A stretch of 64,000 nucleotides of DNA from Actinoplanes oblitus (GCF_030252345.1 NZ_CP126980.1:4293501-4357500), one strand, 5' to 3'. Shown: positions 22,344 to 31,603, counted from the first letter of the stretch. The notes: a model not told the origin generated them from the sequence alone. Numbers and translations: made by a program.

Positions 22344-25300
22344 TCAGGGTCGCACCGACGGGCCGGCGAGCTCCCGGGCGAGCAGGTCGGCCTGCTCCTG
22401 CTCGGGCCGCATCCCGCGGTCCCGGAAGCTCTCCCGGGCCTGGTCGAGCAGCGCGCCGGCCTCGGCGGCCCGGCCGCTGCGCAGCAGCACCCGGGCCAGG
22501 TCGAGACGGACCACGGCCACCCCGCCGACATCGATGATCTTTTCCCGTACGGCGAGCGCCTGCCGATAGGCCTCCTGCGCCTGGTCGTAGCGCTTCCCGG
22601 CCTCGTGCACCTCGCCGAGGTTGCGCAGCAGGTGACCCTCGCCGATCAGGTCGCGGTTGCGGCGTACGTTGTCCAGGACCCGCAGCAGCACCCGCTCGGC
22701 CTCGGCGTGTTCACCGCGGCGCAGCAGGACCTGACCCGCGCGGCGCAGCGCATGCGCCTCGCCGTGCGTGTAACCGACCTCTCGGAAGACCGCCAGAGCC
22801 TCTTCCAGCTGGTCGTGCGCGAGCGCGGTGCTGCCGCGGCGCATCCAGATGTACGAGCTCTGGGTCAGCACGCCGGCCCGGCCCACCACGTCCCCGACCG
22901 CCTCGAAGTCCCGGATCGCCTGCTCGTAGAGTGCCAACGCGACGTCCTCCGCGCCGACCTGCCGTTCCAGCAGGGCCAGGTCGCGCCGGCACAGGGCCAG
23001 ACCGTGCCGGTCGTCCAGTTCCTCGAAGATCTTCAGCGCGAGCCCGAGGGAGCGCCGGGCCTCGTCCGGCTGCTGCCGGCTCAGGTGCATGGTCCCCAGC
23101 GAGCCGAGCACGGCCGCGGTGCCGCGCCGGTTCTGGGCGGCCCGGGTGGCTTCCAGCGCCCGGCGATGGGTGTACTCCCACTGGTCGAAGTAGCCACGCG
23201 CCTCGAACAACGTCACCAGCGTGGTGGCCAGGTCCCAGCACAGTTCGTGCAGCCCGGCCCGGGCCGCCTGGTCGACGGCCAGGCACAGGTTGGGCTGCTC
23301 GCTGTCCAGCCAGTCGATCGGCTCGCTCAGCACGCTCTCGGCGTACGCGGCGGGCGGCTGCCATCGGCGGCCACTGCCGTGCAGCACGGTGAAGTCCCCG
23401 CCGTACACCCGGGCGTGTGCCTGTTCGGCGAGAGCGACCCAGCCGCCGATCATCCGCTCGGTCGCGGCGAGCTGGACGGCGGGACTGTCGTGCAGGGCGA
23501 GTTGTTCCCTGGCGAACAGCCGGATCACCTCGTGGAACCGGTAGCGGAACTCGCCGGTGCGCTCGACCGCGACGGCATCCAGCATCTGTACGTCGACCAG
23601 CGGCTCGACCAGGTCGGAGGGGAACGGGCTGTCGTCGTCGAGCAGGGCGCCCGCGGTCCAGCCGGGTACGGTCGGCCCGTCGGCCAGGCTGAACAGCCGC
23701 AGCAGCCGCTGTTCGGCGTTGCTGAGCCCGTCGTGGGTCAGCGACAGGCTGGCCCGCATGGTCATCTCGCCGTGCGCGAGTTCGTCGAGCCGGTGCCGTT
23801 CGCTGGCCAGCCGGTGCCCCATCGACGCCAGTGTCCAGTGCGGGCGGGCGGCCAGCCGGGCCGCGACGATCCGCAGTGCCAGCGGCAGGCCGCCGACCGT
23901 ACGGACCAGGGCGTCGGCCGCCGCCGGCTCCCGGGCGACCCGGGCCTCGCCGATGACCCGGCTCAGCAGTTCCAGGGCCTGCGTCCGGTCCAGCACCTCC
24001 AGCTCGATCCGCATCGCGCCGGGCAGCCCGGCCAGCCGGGACCGGCTGGTCACCACGACGGCGCAGCTGCTGCTGCCGGGCAGCAGCGGGCTGATCTGGG
24101 CTTCGTTGGCCGCGTCGTCGAGGACCACCAGCAACTGCCGGGACGCCAGCAGGGTCCGGTACATCTCGGCGCGCTCGTCGATGTCGTCCGGGATCATCGG
24201 GCCGGGGATCCCGAGGGCCCGCAGGAACCGGCCGAGCGCGTCCTGGGGGCTGACCGGGTCGGCGCCGACGCCGCGCAGGTCGCAGTAGAGCTGGCCGTCC
24301 GGGAACCGGGTGCGGCCGATGCGGTGGGCGACGTGGGTGGCCAGCGCGCTCTTGCCGACGCCGGGTTTGCCGGCGATGACCACGAGCCCCAGCGCCCGCT
24401 GCCCGTCGTCACCGAGCAGGGCGGCCTCGACGGTGCGCAGCACCGGCTCGTTGGCCACGAAGTCCGCGGTGTCGGCGGGGAGCTGGCGTGGTCGTTCCTC
24501 GCCGTATCCCGGTGTGGCCGGCTCGACCGGCTGGGGTGCGGCGGCCCGGTTGCGGTCCGGTGGCGGTTGCGGGTCGCCGGACCGGGCGGCCACCTCGGTC
24601 ACCGTGGGCCGCGCCGTCGGCGCGAGCAGTGCCGGGTCGCCGGCCAGAATCGCCCGCTCCAGCTGTCGCAGCTCCTCGCCCGGTTCCAGGCCGAGCTCGT
24701 CGGCCAGCAGTTGGCGCCCGGCCCGGTAGACGTCCAGCGCCTCGGCCTGCCGGCCGGACCGGTGCAGGGCGAGCATCAGCTGTCCGCGCAGCCGCTCTCG
24801 CAGCGGGTTCTCGTGCACCTGACGGCTGATCTCGCCGACCAGGTCGTGGCTGCGCCCCAGGCCGAGTTCCAGCCCCAGATAGGTCTCGATCGCGGCGAGC
24901 CGGTCCTCGTCGAGCCGCACTCCCCAGGAGCGCATGGTCTCGTTCGGGATGCCGCTGAGGCACGGGCCCCGCCACAACGCCACGGCGGCCCGCAGCATCT
25001 CGGCGGCCTCCGCGTCCCGGCCCTCCTTGACTAGCACCCGGGAGGCCATCACCTGCCGGTTGAACACCTGGAGATCGACCGTCTCGTCGCCGGTGCGCAG
25101 CAGGTAGCCGGGCGCGCGGGAGACCACCGACACGGTCAGGCCCGCTTCGGCGAAGCTCTTGCGCAGCCGGGACACACAGATCTGGATCTGGGTCCGCGCG
25201 GTGTCCGGCGCCTCGTCGGGCCAGATCAGGTCGAGCAGCCGGCTGGTGCCGATGACGCGACCGGCCTCCATCAGCAGACAGGCGAGGATGATCTCCTGAC

Positions 25301-25412
25301 GTCCGGGCGGGATCCGGACGGTACCGGTGGGTCCGTCCACCTGGAGAGACCCCAGGACGCGGAAGACGATACCGTCCGAATTGATTGGGCTGATGACGTT
25401 CAGGTCACGCAT
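22344..25412 (-). CDS. AfsR-like SARP regulator (OmpR-type wHTH, BTAD, NB-ARC, TPR)
   Basis: This 1022-residue pathway-type activator has an N-terminal winged helix (FRVLGSLQVDG...PGRQEIILACLLMEAG), then a bacterial transcriptional activation domain to about residue 260. A proline-rich linker precedes an NB-ARC ATPase with intact Walker A (GKPGVGKSA) and Walker B (LLVVLDD), and a C-terminal series of TPR-like helices ends it. SARPs bind short direct repeats about 11 bp apart near the -35 region and switch on antibiotic operons. A matching repeat array is present at 63863-63905, making line 2 and the right-edge gene probable targets. The ATG chosen (RDLNVISP follows) has GGAG 5 nt upstream; an in-frame start further out is less well placed. 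Confidence 0.92.
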   Translation of the reverse strand: MRDLNVISPINSDGIVFRVLGSLQVDGPTGTVRIPPGRQEIILACLLMEAGRVIGTSRLLDLIWPDEAPDTARTQIQICVSRLRKSFAEAGLTVSVVSRAPGYLLRTGDETVDLQVFNRQVMASRVLVKEGRDAEAAEMLRAAVALWRGPCLSGIPNETMRSWGVRLDEDRLAAIETYLGLELGLGRSHDLVGEISRQVHENPLRERLRGQLMLALHRSGRQAEALDVYRAGRQLLADELGLEPGEELRQLERAILAGDPALLAPTARPTVTEVAARSGDPQPPPDRNRAAAPQPVEPATPGYGEERPRQLPADTADFVANEPVLRTVEAALLGDDGQRALGLVVIAGKPGVGKSALATHVAHRIGRTRFPDGQLYCDLRGVGADPVSPQDALGRFLRALGIPGPMIPDDIDERAEMYRTLLASRQLLVVLDDAANEAQISPLLPGSSSCAVVVTSRSRLAGLPGAMRIELEVLDRTQALELLSRVIGEARVAREPAAADALVRTVGGLPLALRIVAARLAARPHWTLASMGHRLASERHRLDELAHGEMTMRASLSLTHDGLSNAEQRLLRLFSLADGPTVPGWTAGALLDDDSPFPSDLVEPLVDVQMLDAVAVERTGEFRYRFHEVIRLFAREQLALHDSPAVQLAATERMIGGWVALAEQAHARVYGGDFTVLHGSGRRWQPPAAYAESVLSEPIDWLDSEQPNLCLAVDQAARAGLHELCWDLATTLVTLFEARGYFDQWEYTHRRALEATRAAQNRRGTAAVLGSLGTMHLSRQQPDEARRSLGLALKIFEELDDRHGLALCRRDLALLERQVGAEDVALALYEQAIRDFEAVGDVVGRAGVLTQSSYIWMRRGSTALAHDQLEEALAVFREVGYTHGEAHALRRAGQVLLRRGEHAEAERVLLRVLDNVRRNRDLIGEGHLLRNLGEVHEAGKRYDQAQEAYRQALAVREKIIDVGGVAVVRLDLARVLLRSGRAAEAGALLDQARESFRDRGMRPEQEQADLLARELAGPSVRP

Positions 25413-25966
25413 TGTTCTCCAAGGCGACAGCATTCCAGCAATGCCGCCGCTGCATCATTCCACCGCATAGGCGGCTCGCTGTCCAGGCGCAGATTACCGG
25501 TGTGGCGGCTTTCCGGAACAGTCCACTGTGACTATTCGGTTCTCCCCGCAAGCTGCGCAAATCGTGGTATCCCAGCCCAACTGCGTCCCGAATTCGCGCT
25601 CGGTTACGGCACGATTATCAGGAAACGTCCGACTTTTGGGTACGCCCTATGGAGGTGAGCCGAGTGCCTAAGCGGCGGGGGACGCGCCGGGTTCGCAAGT
25701 CGCCGAGTCGAGGCGTCGGCGGGTCGGGCACACCGGTGCCTATGCGCCTCTCGGAGTGCTCCCGGGCAATCTATGGTGGACAATGTTTCATTTGTTGCTC
25801 GGACCCCGCGATCGGCTGCCCTGGGCGGAGACGGCGACCCGGTCCGGTGAGGACGGCCGCACCGCGCCGGGAAAGTGCCGTGATAGCGAAAAGTTAACCG
25901 TCCCTCCCACCATCTGCCTGCGCCCACACACGTGGCTCGCGGCAGGCCATGCAGAGGAGACCAGTG
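25413..25966. other. Divergent intergenic region between SARP and SnoaL-like genes
   Basis: This 554-bp region separates the minus-strand SARP gene from the plus-strand SnoaL-like gene and should hold both promoters. The half nearest the SARP gene is less GC-rich than the coding DNA. A plus-strand frame at 25664-25897 (77 codons, GTG start) has a strong GGAGGTGA ribosome site 5 nt upstream. Its product is very basic at the N-terminus and contains a four-Cys segment (ECSRAIYGGQCFICC). I cannot assign a family and do not call it as a gene. No terminator or tRNA is visible. Confidence 0.45.
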
Positions 25967-26350
25967 ATGAGCGGGCCAGGAGGTTCACCGCCGTACACCG
26001 CCACCACCGCGGCCGGAGTCGACCACGTCCGGTTGTCGTACCACTACCTGGACACCGGCGACCTGGACGGCTACGCATCGCTGCTCGACGAGCACGTCCG
26101 CGTACGGCGGCCGGACCTTCCGCTCGGGGACGGGCGGGCCGAGGTGGTCCGTACCCACGCGCAACTGGCCGGGCCACCGGCCCGGCACCAGATCTTCAAA
26201 GTGATCGCGGACGGCGACGGTGTCGCCGTGACCGGCCGGTACGTCCTCCCGTCGGGCGCGCAGGAGCTGGACTTCGTCGACGTCTTCACCCTCACCGACC
26301 ACGGGATGTTGCTCGGTTACCGGCGGTTCTACTACCTGGCGCCCTGCTGA
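25967..26350 (+). CDS. SnoaL-like / NTF2-fold protein
   Basis: This 127-residue protein fits the small cone-shaped NTF2/SnoaL fold: an N-terminal helix (VRLSYHYLDTGDLDGYASLLDEHVRVRRP), then a PLGDGRAEVVRTH stretch and beta strands ending DFVDVFTLTDHGMLLGYRRFYYL. Family members include polyketide cyclases, hydroxylase-like enzymes and binding proteins, so the reaction cannot be stated. It is the only complete confident gene on the plus strand. A GAGGAGA ribosome site 8 nt before the ATG supports the start. It converges on the middle operon. Confidence 0.72.
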   Translation: MSGPGGSPPYTATTAAGVDHVRLSYHYLDTGDLDGYASLLDEHVRVRRPDLPLGDGRAEVVRTHAQLAGPPARHQIFKVIADGDGVAVTGRYVLPSGAQELDFVDVFTLTDHGMLLGYRRFYYLAPC

Positions 26351-26390
26351 CCGGATCCGCACCCGAGTGCCGGGGGGCGGATCCGGTCAG
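26347..26390. terminator. Bidirectional hairpin terminator between convergent genes
   Basis: A perfect 14-bp inverted repeat (CTGACCGGATCCGC at 26347-26360, GCGGATCCGGTCAG at 26377-26390) has a 16-nt loop. It starts on the stop codon of the SnoaL-like gene and faces the end of the MFS gene at 26403. The symmetry suits termination of both transcripts. Confidence 0.75.
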
Positions 26391-26402
26391 TGCGTCGCGG
26401 CG

Positions 26403-27731
26403 TCACGCCGGCCGGGTGACGGGATCACGAACCGCCCGGCTCCGTCCCTCGCCCGCGTCCGCGACCTCCGCCGTGGCCTCGCGTCCGGCCTGAGCCTGCG
26501 GCGCGGGGGCCGGCCGGCGTATCGCCCGCACCGCGGCCAGCGGCGCGGCCAGCGCGACCGCCCCGCACACCAGCCAGGTGGCGTGCAGGCCGATCACCGC
26601 GGAGAGCGCGCCGAAGAGCGCGATCGACACCGGGGTGGTCCCGATCCCGGCCAGGGTCAGCATCGACATCGCGGTGCCCAGCCGGGCCGGCGGCGACGCC
26701 TGCTGATAGACCGTGACGATGGCCGGCCCGTTCAACCCGGCCATCAGGCCGACCAGGACGCTGACCACCACCAGCGCGGCCAGCGAGGGGGTCGACGCCA
26801 TCACCAGGATGCCCAGGCCGATCCCGACACCGGTGGCGACCATCCGCACCGACAGCGGCAGGCGGTGGGCGAGCAGCACGCCGATCAGCCCGGCGACCAG
26901 GGCACCCGCGCTGAACGCCATCACCACGACGGCCACCGCCCCGACCCCCCAGCCGCGGGTGTTGACCAGCAGCGGCAGGGCCACCTCCAGCGGCCAGCCG
27001 AATGCCAGGTCCAGCAGGAACGCGCAGACGAACAGCCAGCGCAGGCGGGCGTGCGCCCGCAGCAGCCGGATGCCGTCCCCGGCGTGCCGCAGCAGGGTCT
27101 CGCCGGGGGCCCGGGTGCCGCCCGGCATGCCGGCGGTGACCACCGCGGCCGCGGCGAACGCGAGCGTGCCGGTGACCGCCACGACGGCCATCGCCTGCCA
27201 CAGGTCGCCGACCGCGATCAGCCAGGCGCCGATCGGGGAGCCGACGATCGGGGCGAGCCGGGTGATCATCGCCGACAGCGAGTTCGCCCGAGCCAGGTGA
27301 TCGCCCTCGGCCAGGCTCGGCAGCAGGGTGCTGTTGGCCGGACTGCCGAAGCCCAGCAGAACGCCTTCGATCGCGGCGATGACCACCAGCGGCCAGAACC
27401 ACGGGGTGGTGAGGGTGACCACCGCTCCGGCCGCGAGCAGCACGGCCCGGGCGGAGGTGGTCCGCAGCAGCACGAACCGGGCGCCCAGCATGTCGGTGAC
27501 CGCGCCCGAGAAGATCAGGACGATGGCGCGCGGCAGAGCACCGGCCAGGGTCAGCACGGTGATCGCCGTCGCCCCGCCGATCCGGACCGCGGTCCAGGCC
27601 AGGGCCACCAGCAGAAGGTAGTCGCCGGTCAGCGAGAGCGCCTGACCGGTCATCAGGACGATGACCTTGCGCCACCGGATCACCGGCGGCGCGCCGGCCG
27701 GCAGCGTCTCCGCAACGTCGGCAGAACTCAT
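26403..27731 (-). CDS. MFS transporter (DHA3-like), last gene of the middle operon
   Basis: This 442-residue protein has about 12 hydrophobic segments, a DMLGARFVLLRTTSAR loop between helices 2 and 3 and a central hydrophilic loop (MPGGTRAPGETLLRH). This is the pattern of DHA3-type drug exporters. Its ATG overlaps the TGA of the preceding small gene (TGATG), and GAGGAT lies upstream. As the last gene of a twelve-gene operon it is the likely exporter of the operon's product or of the line 2 peptide. Its C-terminal tail is hydrophilic and charged. Confidence 0.85.
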   Translation of the reverse strand: MSSADVAETLPAGAPPVIRWRKVIVLMTGQALSLTGDYLLLVALAWTAVRIGGATAITVLTLAGALPRAIVLIFSGAVTDMLGARFVLLRTTSARAVLLAAGAVVTLTTPWFWPLVVIAAIEGVLLGFGSPANSTLLPSLAEGDHLARANSLSAMITRLAPIVGSPIGAWLIAVGDLWQAMAVVAVTGTLAFAAAAVVTAGMPGGTRAPGETLLRHAGDGIRLLRAHARLRWLFVCAFLLDLAFGWPLEVALPLLVNTRGWGVGAVAVVVMAFSAGALVAGLIGVLLAHRLPLSVRMVATGVGIGLGILVMASTPSLAALVVVSVLVGLMAGLNGPAIVTVYQQASPPARLGTAMSMLTLAGIGTTPVSIALFGALSAVIGLHATWLVCGAVALAAPLAAVRAIRRPAPAPQAQAGREATAEVADAGEGRSRAVRDPVTRPA

Positions 27732-28156
27732 CACCGATCCTCACTCTCAAGACTGTCGGTCCAGGCGGTCCCCGCCGGTGGGAGGGCCACCCACCCGCTG
27801 CCGCCGCGCAGCGCGTTCTCGACGGCCCGCCCGGCAGCGACGCGGATCGCGTCCGGGGCGGCCCCCGCCGCCCGGACCTGGAGCACACCGCCCAGGTCCG
27901 AGCGGCCCAGCCGGGCCAGTGCCGAGACGGCACCGTGCAGGATCGCGGGGTGTCCGGCGGGTTCACAGGTCAGCACCGGAATCTGCGACGGGATGAACCG
28001 GACGTACCCGGTGTGGTCCGGCGATGCCGCGCCAGCGTTGTCCGGTGCCGGCCGGGCCTCGTGCCGGCAGGCCGCGCCGGTCCGCCGCCCACTCGTCGCG
28101 CGGCGGGTGGCGGCCGGCCGGCAGAACCGGCCGACCGGGTCGTGGTGGCGTCTCAT
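27731..28156 (-). CDS. Conserved-position hypothetical protein
   Basis: This 141-residue protein has no family I recognise. The first 45 residues are very basic and Ala/Arg-rich. The rest looks folded, with strand-helix-strand character (TGYVRFIPSQIPVLTCEPAG, then AILHGAVSALARLG and LGGVLQVRAAGAAPDAIRVAA). It overlaps both neighbours by one-base-shifted stop/start codons (ATGA with the PPTase, TGATG with the MFS gene), so it is translated as part of the operon and is probably real. No membrane segment or signal peptide is visible. Confidence 0.6.
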   Translation of the reverse strand: MRRHHDPVGRFCRPAATRRATSGRRTGAACRHEARPAPDNAGAASPDHTGYVRFIPSQIPVLTCEPAGHPAILHGAVSALARLGRSDLGGVLQVRAAGAAPDAIRVAAGRAVENALRGGSGWVALPPAGTAWTDSLESEDR

Positions 28157-28986
28157 GCCGGTCCCCTCGATGCCGGGACCAGCAGACCACCGGCCGCCGC
28201 AAGGCCGGGTCCGTCCGGTGACGGCTCCGGGTGGTGCGGGCCGATGCCCACCGGGTCCTCGCGCCGGCTGCGCCAGTCCCACTCGAACATCCGTAGCCGC
28301 TGCGGCCGGTCGCCGACGGTGGCCAGCGTCGCCACGAACCCGGGCGGCGCGGGCAGATCCCGCAGATCCCAGCGTTCCCCGTCGTACGCCCCGGTGCCCT
28401 CCACGATGCCGGGCACCAGCACCCGCAGGCACAGCCCGTCCAGCAGCCGTCCACCGGACGCCTTCACACACGCCTCCTTGCGCGACAGCAGCCGGTGGTA
28501 GAGCGCGCTGCGGGACAGCTGGTCGGCCTCCCGGCTCACCGCCGCGGCCTCGTCCGGGGGCATGAACCGGGCGGCCAGCGCGGTCGCCCGTACGTCGTTG
28601 CGGATCTCCTCCAGGTCCACGCCGACCGGGTCGTGGAGCCGGACGGCGAGCATGGCGTGCCCGCCGGAACGGCTCAGGCTCCACTGCCACCGCCGCCACG
28701 GCCCGTCGAAGTACGGCTTGCCGTTGGGGCCGCGAGCCCAGTGCAGCGTGCCACCGGTGGCGCCGAGATAGCCGGCCAGCACCGACCGCACCGCGCCGTG
28801 CGCCACCACGAACCGGGTGGCCGCCCGGCTGTCGCGCAACCGGCCGGCCCGGCGCCGTTCCTCGTCGTCGAGCAGTGCGCCGACCGGTACGGCCGCCTCG
28901 GGGTCCACGTCGAGCACGATGTGCCAGACATCGGTCCCGGGCGGCGGCCCGACGACGACCGGCCCCGGCTCACGCGGCGCGGACAT
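28153..28986 (-). CDS. Sfp-type 4'-phosphopantetheinyl transferase
   Basis: This 277-residue enzyme converts apo carrier domains (PCP, ACP) to the holo form by moving phosphopantetheine from CoA to the carrier Ser. Visible motifs are WARGPNGKPYF near 83-93, the Mg-binding VGVDLE at 121-126 and RKEACVKASG from 169, the Sfp signatures. Length and order fit the Sfp class. It overlaps the acyl-CoA dehydrogenase gene by 17 nt. It could serve both NRPS lines and the two free carrier proteins. The C-terminal 40 residues are low-complexity and may not be structured. Confidence 0.92.
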   Translation of the reverse strand: MSAPREPGPVVVGPPPGTDVWHIVLDVDPEAAVPVGALLDDEERRRAGRLRDSRAATRFVVAHGAVRSVLAGYLGATGGTLHWARGPNGKPYFDGPWRRWQWSLSRSGGHAMLAVRLHDPVGVDLEEIRNDVRATALAARFMPPDEAAAVSREADQLSRSALYHRLLSRKEACVKASGGRLLDGLCLRVLVPGIVEGTGAYDGERWDLRDLPAPPGFVATLATVGDRPQRLRMFEWDWRSRREDPVGIGPHHPEPSPDGPGLAAAGGLLVPASRGPA

Positions 28987-30103
28987 CGCTGAGCCGTCCC
29001 TGCAAGTGGCCCCGGGCCAGGGTGAGCCGCTGGATGTTCCCGGTGCCCTCCATGAACTCGAAGCCGCGCGCGTCCCGCACCAGCTTGTCCAGCAGCGGGT
29101 ACTCCCAGCAGGCGCCCGGGCCGAGCAGCCGGACCGCGTCGGTGGTGAGGTCCTCGGCGAGCCGGGTGGCCCGCAGCTTCGCCGCCGACGCGAGGGTGCC
29201 GTCCGACGGGTCGTGGTCGGCGGACCGCGCGGCCGCCAGCACGAGCGCGCGGGTGCCGGCCAGCCGCTGCCGCCAGTCGTCGAGCCGGGACCGTACGGCC
29301 GGGCGGGCCGCGGCCACCAGGTCGTACGCGGCCTGCGCGACGCCCAGCGCCAGGCAGGACACCACCGGCCGGTAGCGGTGGAAGGTGCGGGTGGCGGCCC
29401 ACATGCCCTGCCGGGTGGCGGACCGGCCCCGGCCGAGCAGGTCACCGGCGTCGATGGGCACGTCGTCCAGGCGCAGCTCGCTCAGTTCCAGGCCGCGCAG
29501 TCCGGTCGTCGGCAGCGGCACCGCGGTGAAGCCGGGCTTGTCGGTGCCGACGAGCACCGCGACCACCCCGAGCGGGCCGGCGTGCCGGCGGGCGAAGACC
29601 ACACCGATCCTCGCGCGGGCCCCGTTGCCGATGTAGCGCTTGGTGCCGGCCAGCCGGAAACCGTCACCGTCCGGGTGCAGCGCGGTGTGCATGCCGGCCG
29701 GCTCGGAACCGGCCGTCGGCTCGGTCATGCCGAAGAACGTCCAGGCGCCCTCGCCGGCGACCACCTCCCAGTAGCGCCGCCGTTGCGTCTCGTCGGCGAG
29801 GTCACCGATGACCGAGCCGGACATCGACGGCCCCGGCAGGGCGAGCACCGCTGTCGCGTCGGCGCGGGCCAGTTCCTCGTAGACGACGACCTGCTCGACA
29901 CAGGACTGCAGCAGGGCGGTCCGGCCCTGTACCCGCAGCGGGTCCGGGTTGTACTCGGCCGGCAGACCGGCGAACCGGCGCCACGGCAGTACCGGATCGC
30001 GGGCCCGGCCGGGCTCCCGGTCCCGGTCCAGGGCGGCCGGTCGCAGCAGGTCCGCGTACGCCCGGGCCTCGGCGCGCAGGCCGGTCAGAAAGTCGATGCT
30101 CAT
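28970..30103 (-). CDS. Acyl-CoA dehydrogenase family flavoprotein
   Basis: This 377-residue protein has the FAD/substrate motif TEPTAGSE at 127-134 and the C-terminal MEGTGNIQR with the usual catalytic Glu at about 352. It is therefore expected to be a working alpha,beta-dehydrogenase, acting on an acyl group bound to CoA or a carrier protein. In this operon the likely substrate is the acyl or aminoacyl chain on the neighbouring carrier protein. It starts with ATG in an ATGA overlap with the upstream gene. Whether it partners with the degenerate dehydrogenase-like protein just upstream is inference. Confidence 0.88.
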   Translation of the reverse strand: MSIDFLTGLRAEARAYADLLRPAALDRDREPGRARDPVLPWRRFAGLPAEYNPDPLRVQGRTALLQSCVEQVVVYEELARADATAVLALPGPSMSGSVIGDLADETQRRRYWEVVAGEGAWTFFGMTEPTAGSEPAGMHTALHPDGDGFRLAGTKRYIGNGARARIGVVFARRHAGPLGVVAVLVGTDKPGFTAVPLPTTGLRGLELSELRLDDVPIDAGDLLGRGRSATRQGMWAATRTFHRYRPVVSCLALGVAQAAYDLVAAARPAVRSRLDDWRQRLAGTRALVLAAARSADHDPSDGTLASAAKLRATRLAEDLTTDAVRLLGPGACWEYPLLDKLVRDARGFEFMEGTGNIQRLTLARGHLQGRLSDVRAA

Positions 30104-30720
30104 GATCCCCCCAGGTCGGTCGGTGGCGGGTAGGTGTCGGCGAGCAGTTCGGAGACGCGGACCAGACCGGCCGGCCCGTCGGCCAGCAGACCGGCCGCGC
30201 CGAACAGGTGCAGGCAGGCCCGGCCGGTCTCGTCGAGCGCCCGGTGCGCCCGGGCCAGGCCGTCGGCGTCCGGTGCGGGGCCGATCAGGGCGGACGCCTC
30301 GGCGAGACCGGCGGCCGCGTCGGCGAGGATGCCCCGGACCATCGGCAGGTTCAGGGTCACGGTGCCGGCCACGCTGCGGCCGCGCAGATGCCGGGCGACC
30401 CGGTCGAGCAGCCGTTGAGCCAGCCCGAGCCGGATGGCGGCGATGCCGGCCGCCCAGTCGATCCCGGCCGGGGTGCCGGCGCCGTCCGGCACGCGGCAGG
30501 CGATCAGTTCCCCGTCGTCGGTGCTGACGCGGGCCAGCACCGACCGGCCGGGACCGTCCGGGTAGGCCGTCGCGGGCAGCAGGGTGTGGCCACCCGGGCC
30601 GGTCGGCAGTGTTTCCGGGCCGGTCGCCGCCCACAGCCGGGTGAGCGCGGCGCAGGGGCCGTCGGTGTGGGCGACACGGCCGTACGTTCGCGGGTCGGCG
30701 AGCGTGTCCGGGCCGCTCAT
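30100..30720 (-). CDS. Degenerate acyl-CoA dehydrogenase-like protein (helical half only)
   Basis: This 206-residue protein has no FAD motif. Its second half (GIAAIRLGLAQRLLDRVARHL, then DEAG-like helices ending GAAGLLADGPAGLVRVSELLAD) resembles the C-terminal four-helix domain of acyl-CoA dehydrogenases. It directly precedes, with an ATGA overlap, a full-length dehydrogenase. Known alpha2beta2 dehydrogenases pair a catalytic and a non-catalytic chain, so it may be the regulatory or scaffold partner. Alternatively it is a free-standing decayed copy. The family assignment is by pattern only. Confidence 0.45.
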   Translation of the reverse strand: MSGPDTLADPRTYGRVAHTDGPCAALTRLWAATGPETLPTGPGGHTLLPATAYPDGPGRSVLARVSTDDGELIACRVPDGAGTPAGIDWAAGIAAIRLGLAQRLLDRVARHLRGRSVAGTVTLNLPMVRGILADAAAGLAEASALIGPAPDADGLARAHRALDETGRACLHLFGAAGLLADGPAGLVRVSELLADTYPPPTDLGGS

Positions 30721-30728
30721 GACGGCGG

Positions 30729-31601
30729 TCACCGGACCGGCTCCGGCACCGGGCGCGCCGGTGCGGTGGACCGGTGCCGGCGCGCGGTGCCCGAGCGGCC
30801 CGGGGCGCGGCGGCCCGCCGGCCGGGTGACGGTCATCGCGCATCGGTACGGCAACGCCGGGTCGTCGTCGGTGACCAGGATCCGGCCGCCGTCGTGGCGC
30901 CCGCCGAGCAGCTCGGCCAGCACCAGCCACACCCCGGCGCAGGGGTGCCCGTCCGCGGCCCGCAGCACCGGGACCCGCGCGGGCGGACCGGCTGTCCCGG
31001 CACCCGCGACGACGACGTCCACGTCCGGGTCCACGGCCTGGTGCACGGTCCGGCCGGCCGGGACCGATCGGGTGACGGTCACCTCCGGCAGCCCGAGCCG
31101 GACGGTGCCGTCCGGCCCGAGCAGCATCGCCACCGCGACGTCGCGATCGACCCGGTCCGCTCCGGCGGCCGGCGGCAGGGTGGACTGCTCCATCACCACG
31201 ATCAGGGCGCGCCGGGCGGCTCCCGAGTTCAGGTGGTGCCAGGCGATCCGCAGGGCGGTGAACGGCCCGGCCACCCCCTGTTCGGAGACGCCGATCAGGG
31301 CCGGATCGCCGGGCAGCAGGTCGGCGAGGACCGGTCCGGCGAAGCTCTGGTGCCGGCAGTCCGGACTGGCGTCGACGGTGATCACCAGGTCCACGCCGCC
31401 GAGGTGCGCTCCTAGCTCACCGACCACGGCACGGGCCATGTGGTGGTAGCTGACCAGGGCGCCGCCGTCCGGCCACGCCGGGTCGGCGAGCTCGCCGTAC
31501 AGGGCCGTCATGTGCTCGCGCAGCGACTGCCGCTCGTCGGGGGCTGGTGCCGGCACCGGATCGGTGAAGGTGAGGACGGCGATCCGTTCCAGGGTCGTCA
31601 T
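30729..31601 (-). CDS. KAS III/thiolase-fold protein lacking the catalytic Cys
   Basis: This 290-residue protein shows the ketosynthase N-terminal half: DLVITVDASPDCRHQSFAG matches the FabH region before the active site, and ALRIAWHHLNSGAARRALIVVMEQS matches the region after it. Where FabH has AACSGF, this protein reads SEQGVAGPF (106-114) with no Cys, and no clear C-terminal HxxN motifs follow. It is therefore unlikely to condense by itself. It may act as a chain-length-factor-like partner of the KAS III-like enzyme in the same operon, or as a decarboxylase. It lies 2 nt from the carrier protein gene. Confidence 0.6.
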   Translation of the reverse strand: MTTLERIAVLTFTDPVPAPAPDERQSLREHMTALYGELADPAWPDGGALVSYHHMARAVVGELGAHLGGVDLVITVDASPDCRHQSFAGPVLADLLPGDPALIGVSEQGVAGPFTALRIAWHHLNSGAARRALIVVMEQSTLPPAAGADRVDRDVAVAMLLGPDGTVRLGLPEVTVTRSVPAGRTVHQAVDPDVDVVVAGAGTAGPPARVPVLRAADGHPCAGVWLVLAELLGGRHDGGRILVTDDDPALPYRCAMTVTRPAGRRAPGRSGTARRHRSTAPARPVPEPVR

Positions 31602-31603
31602 GA

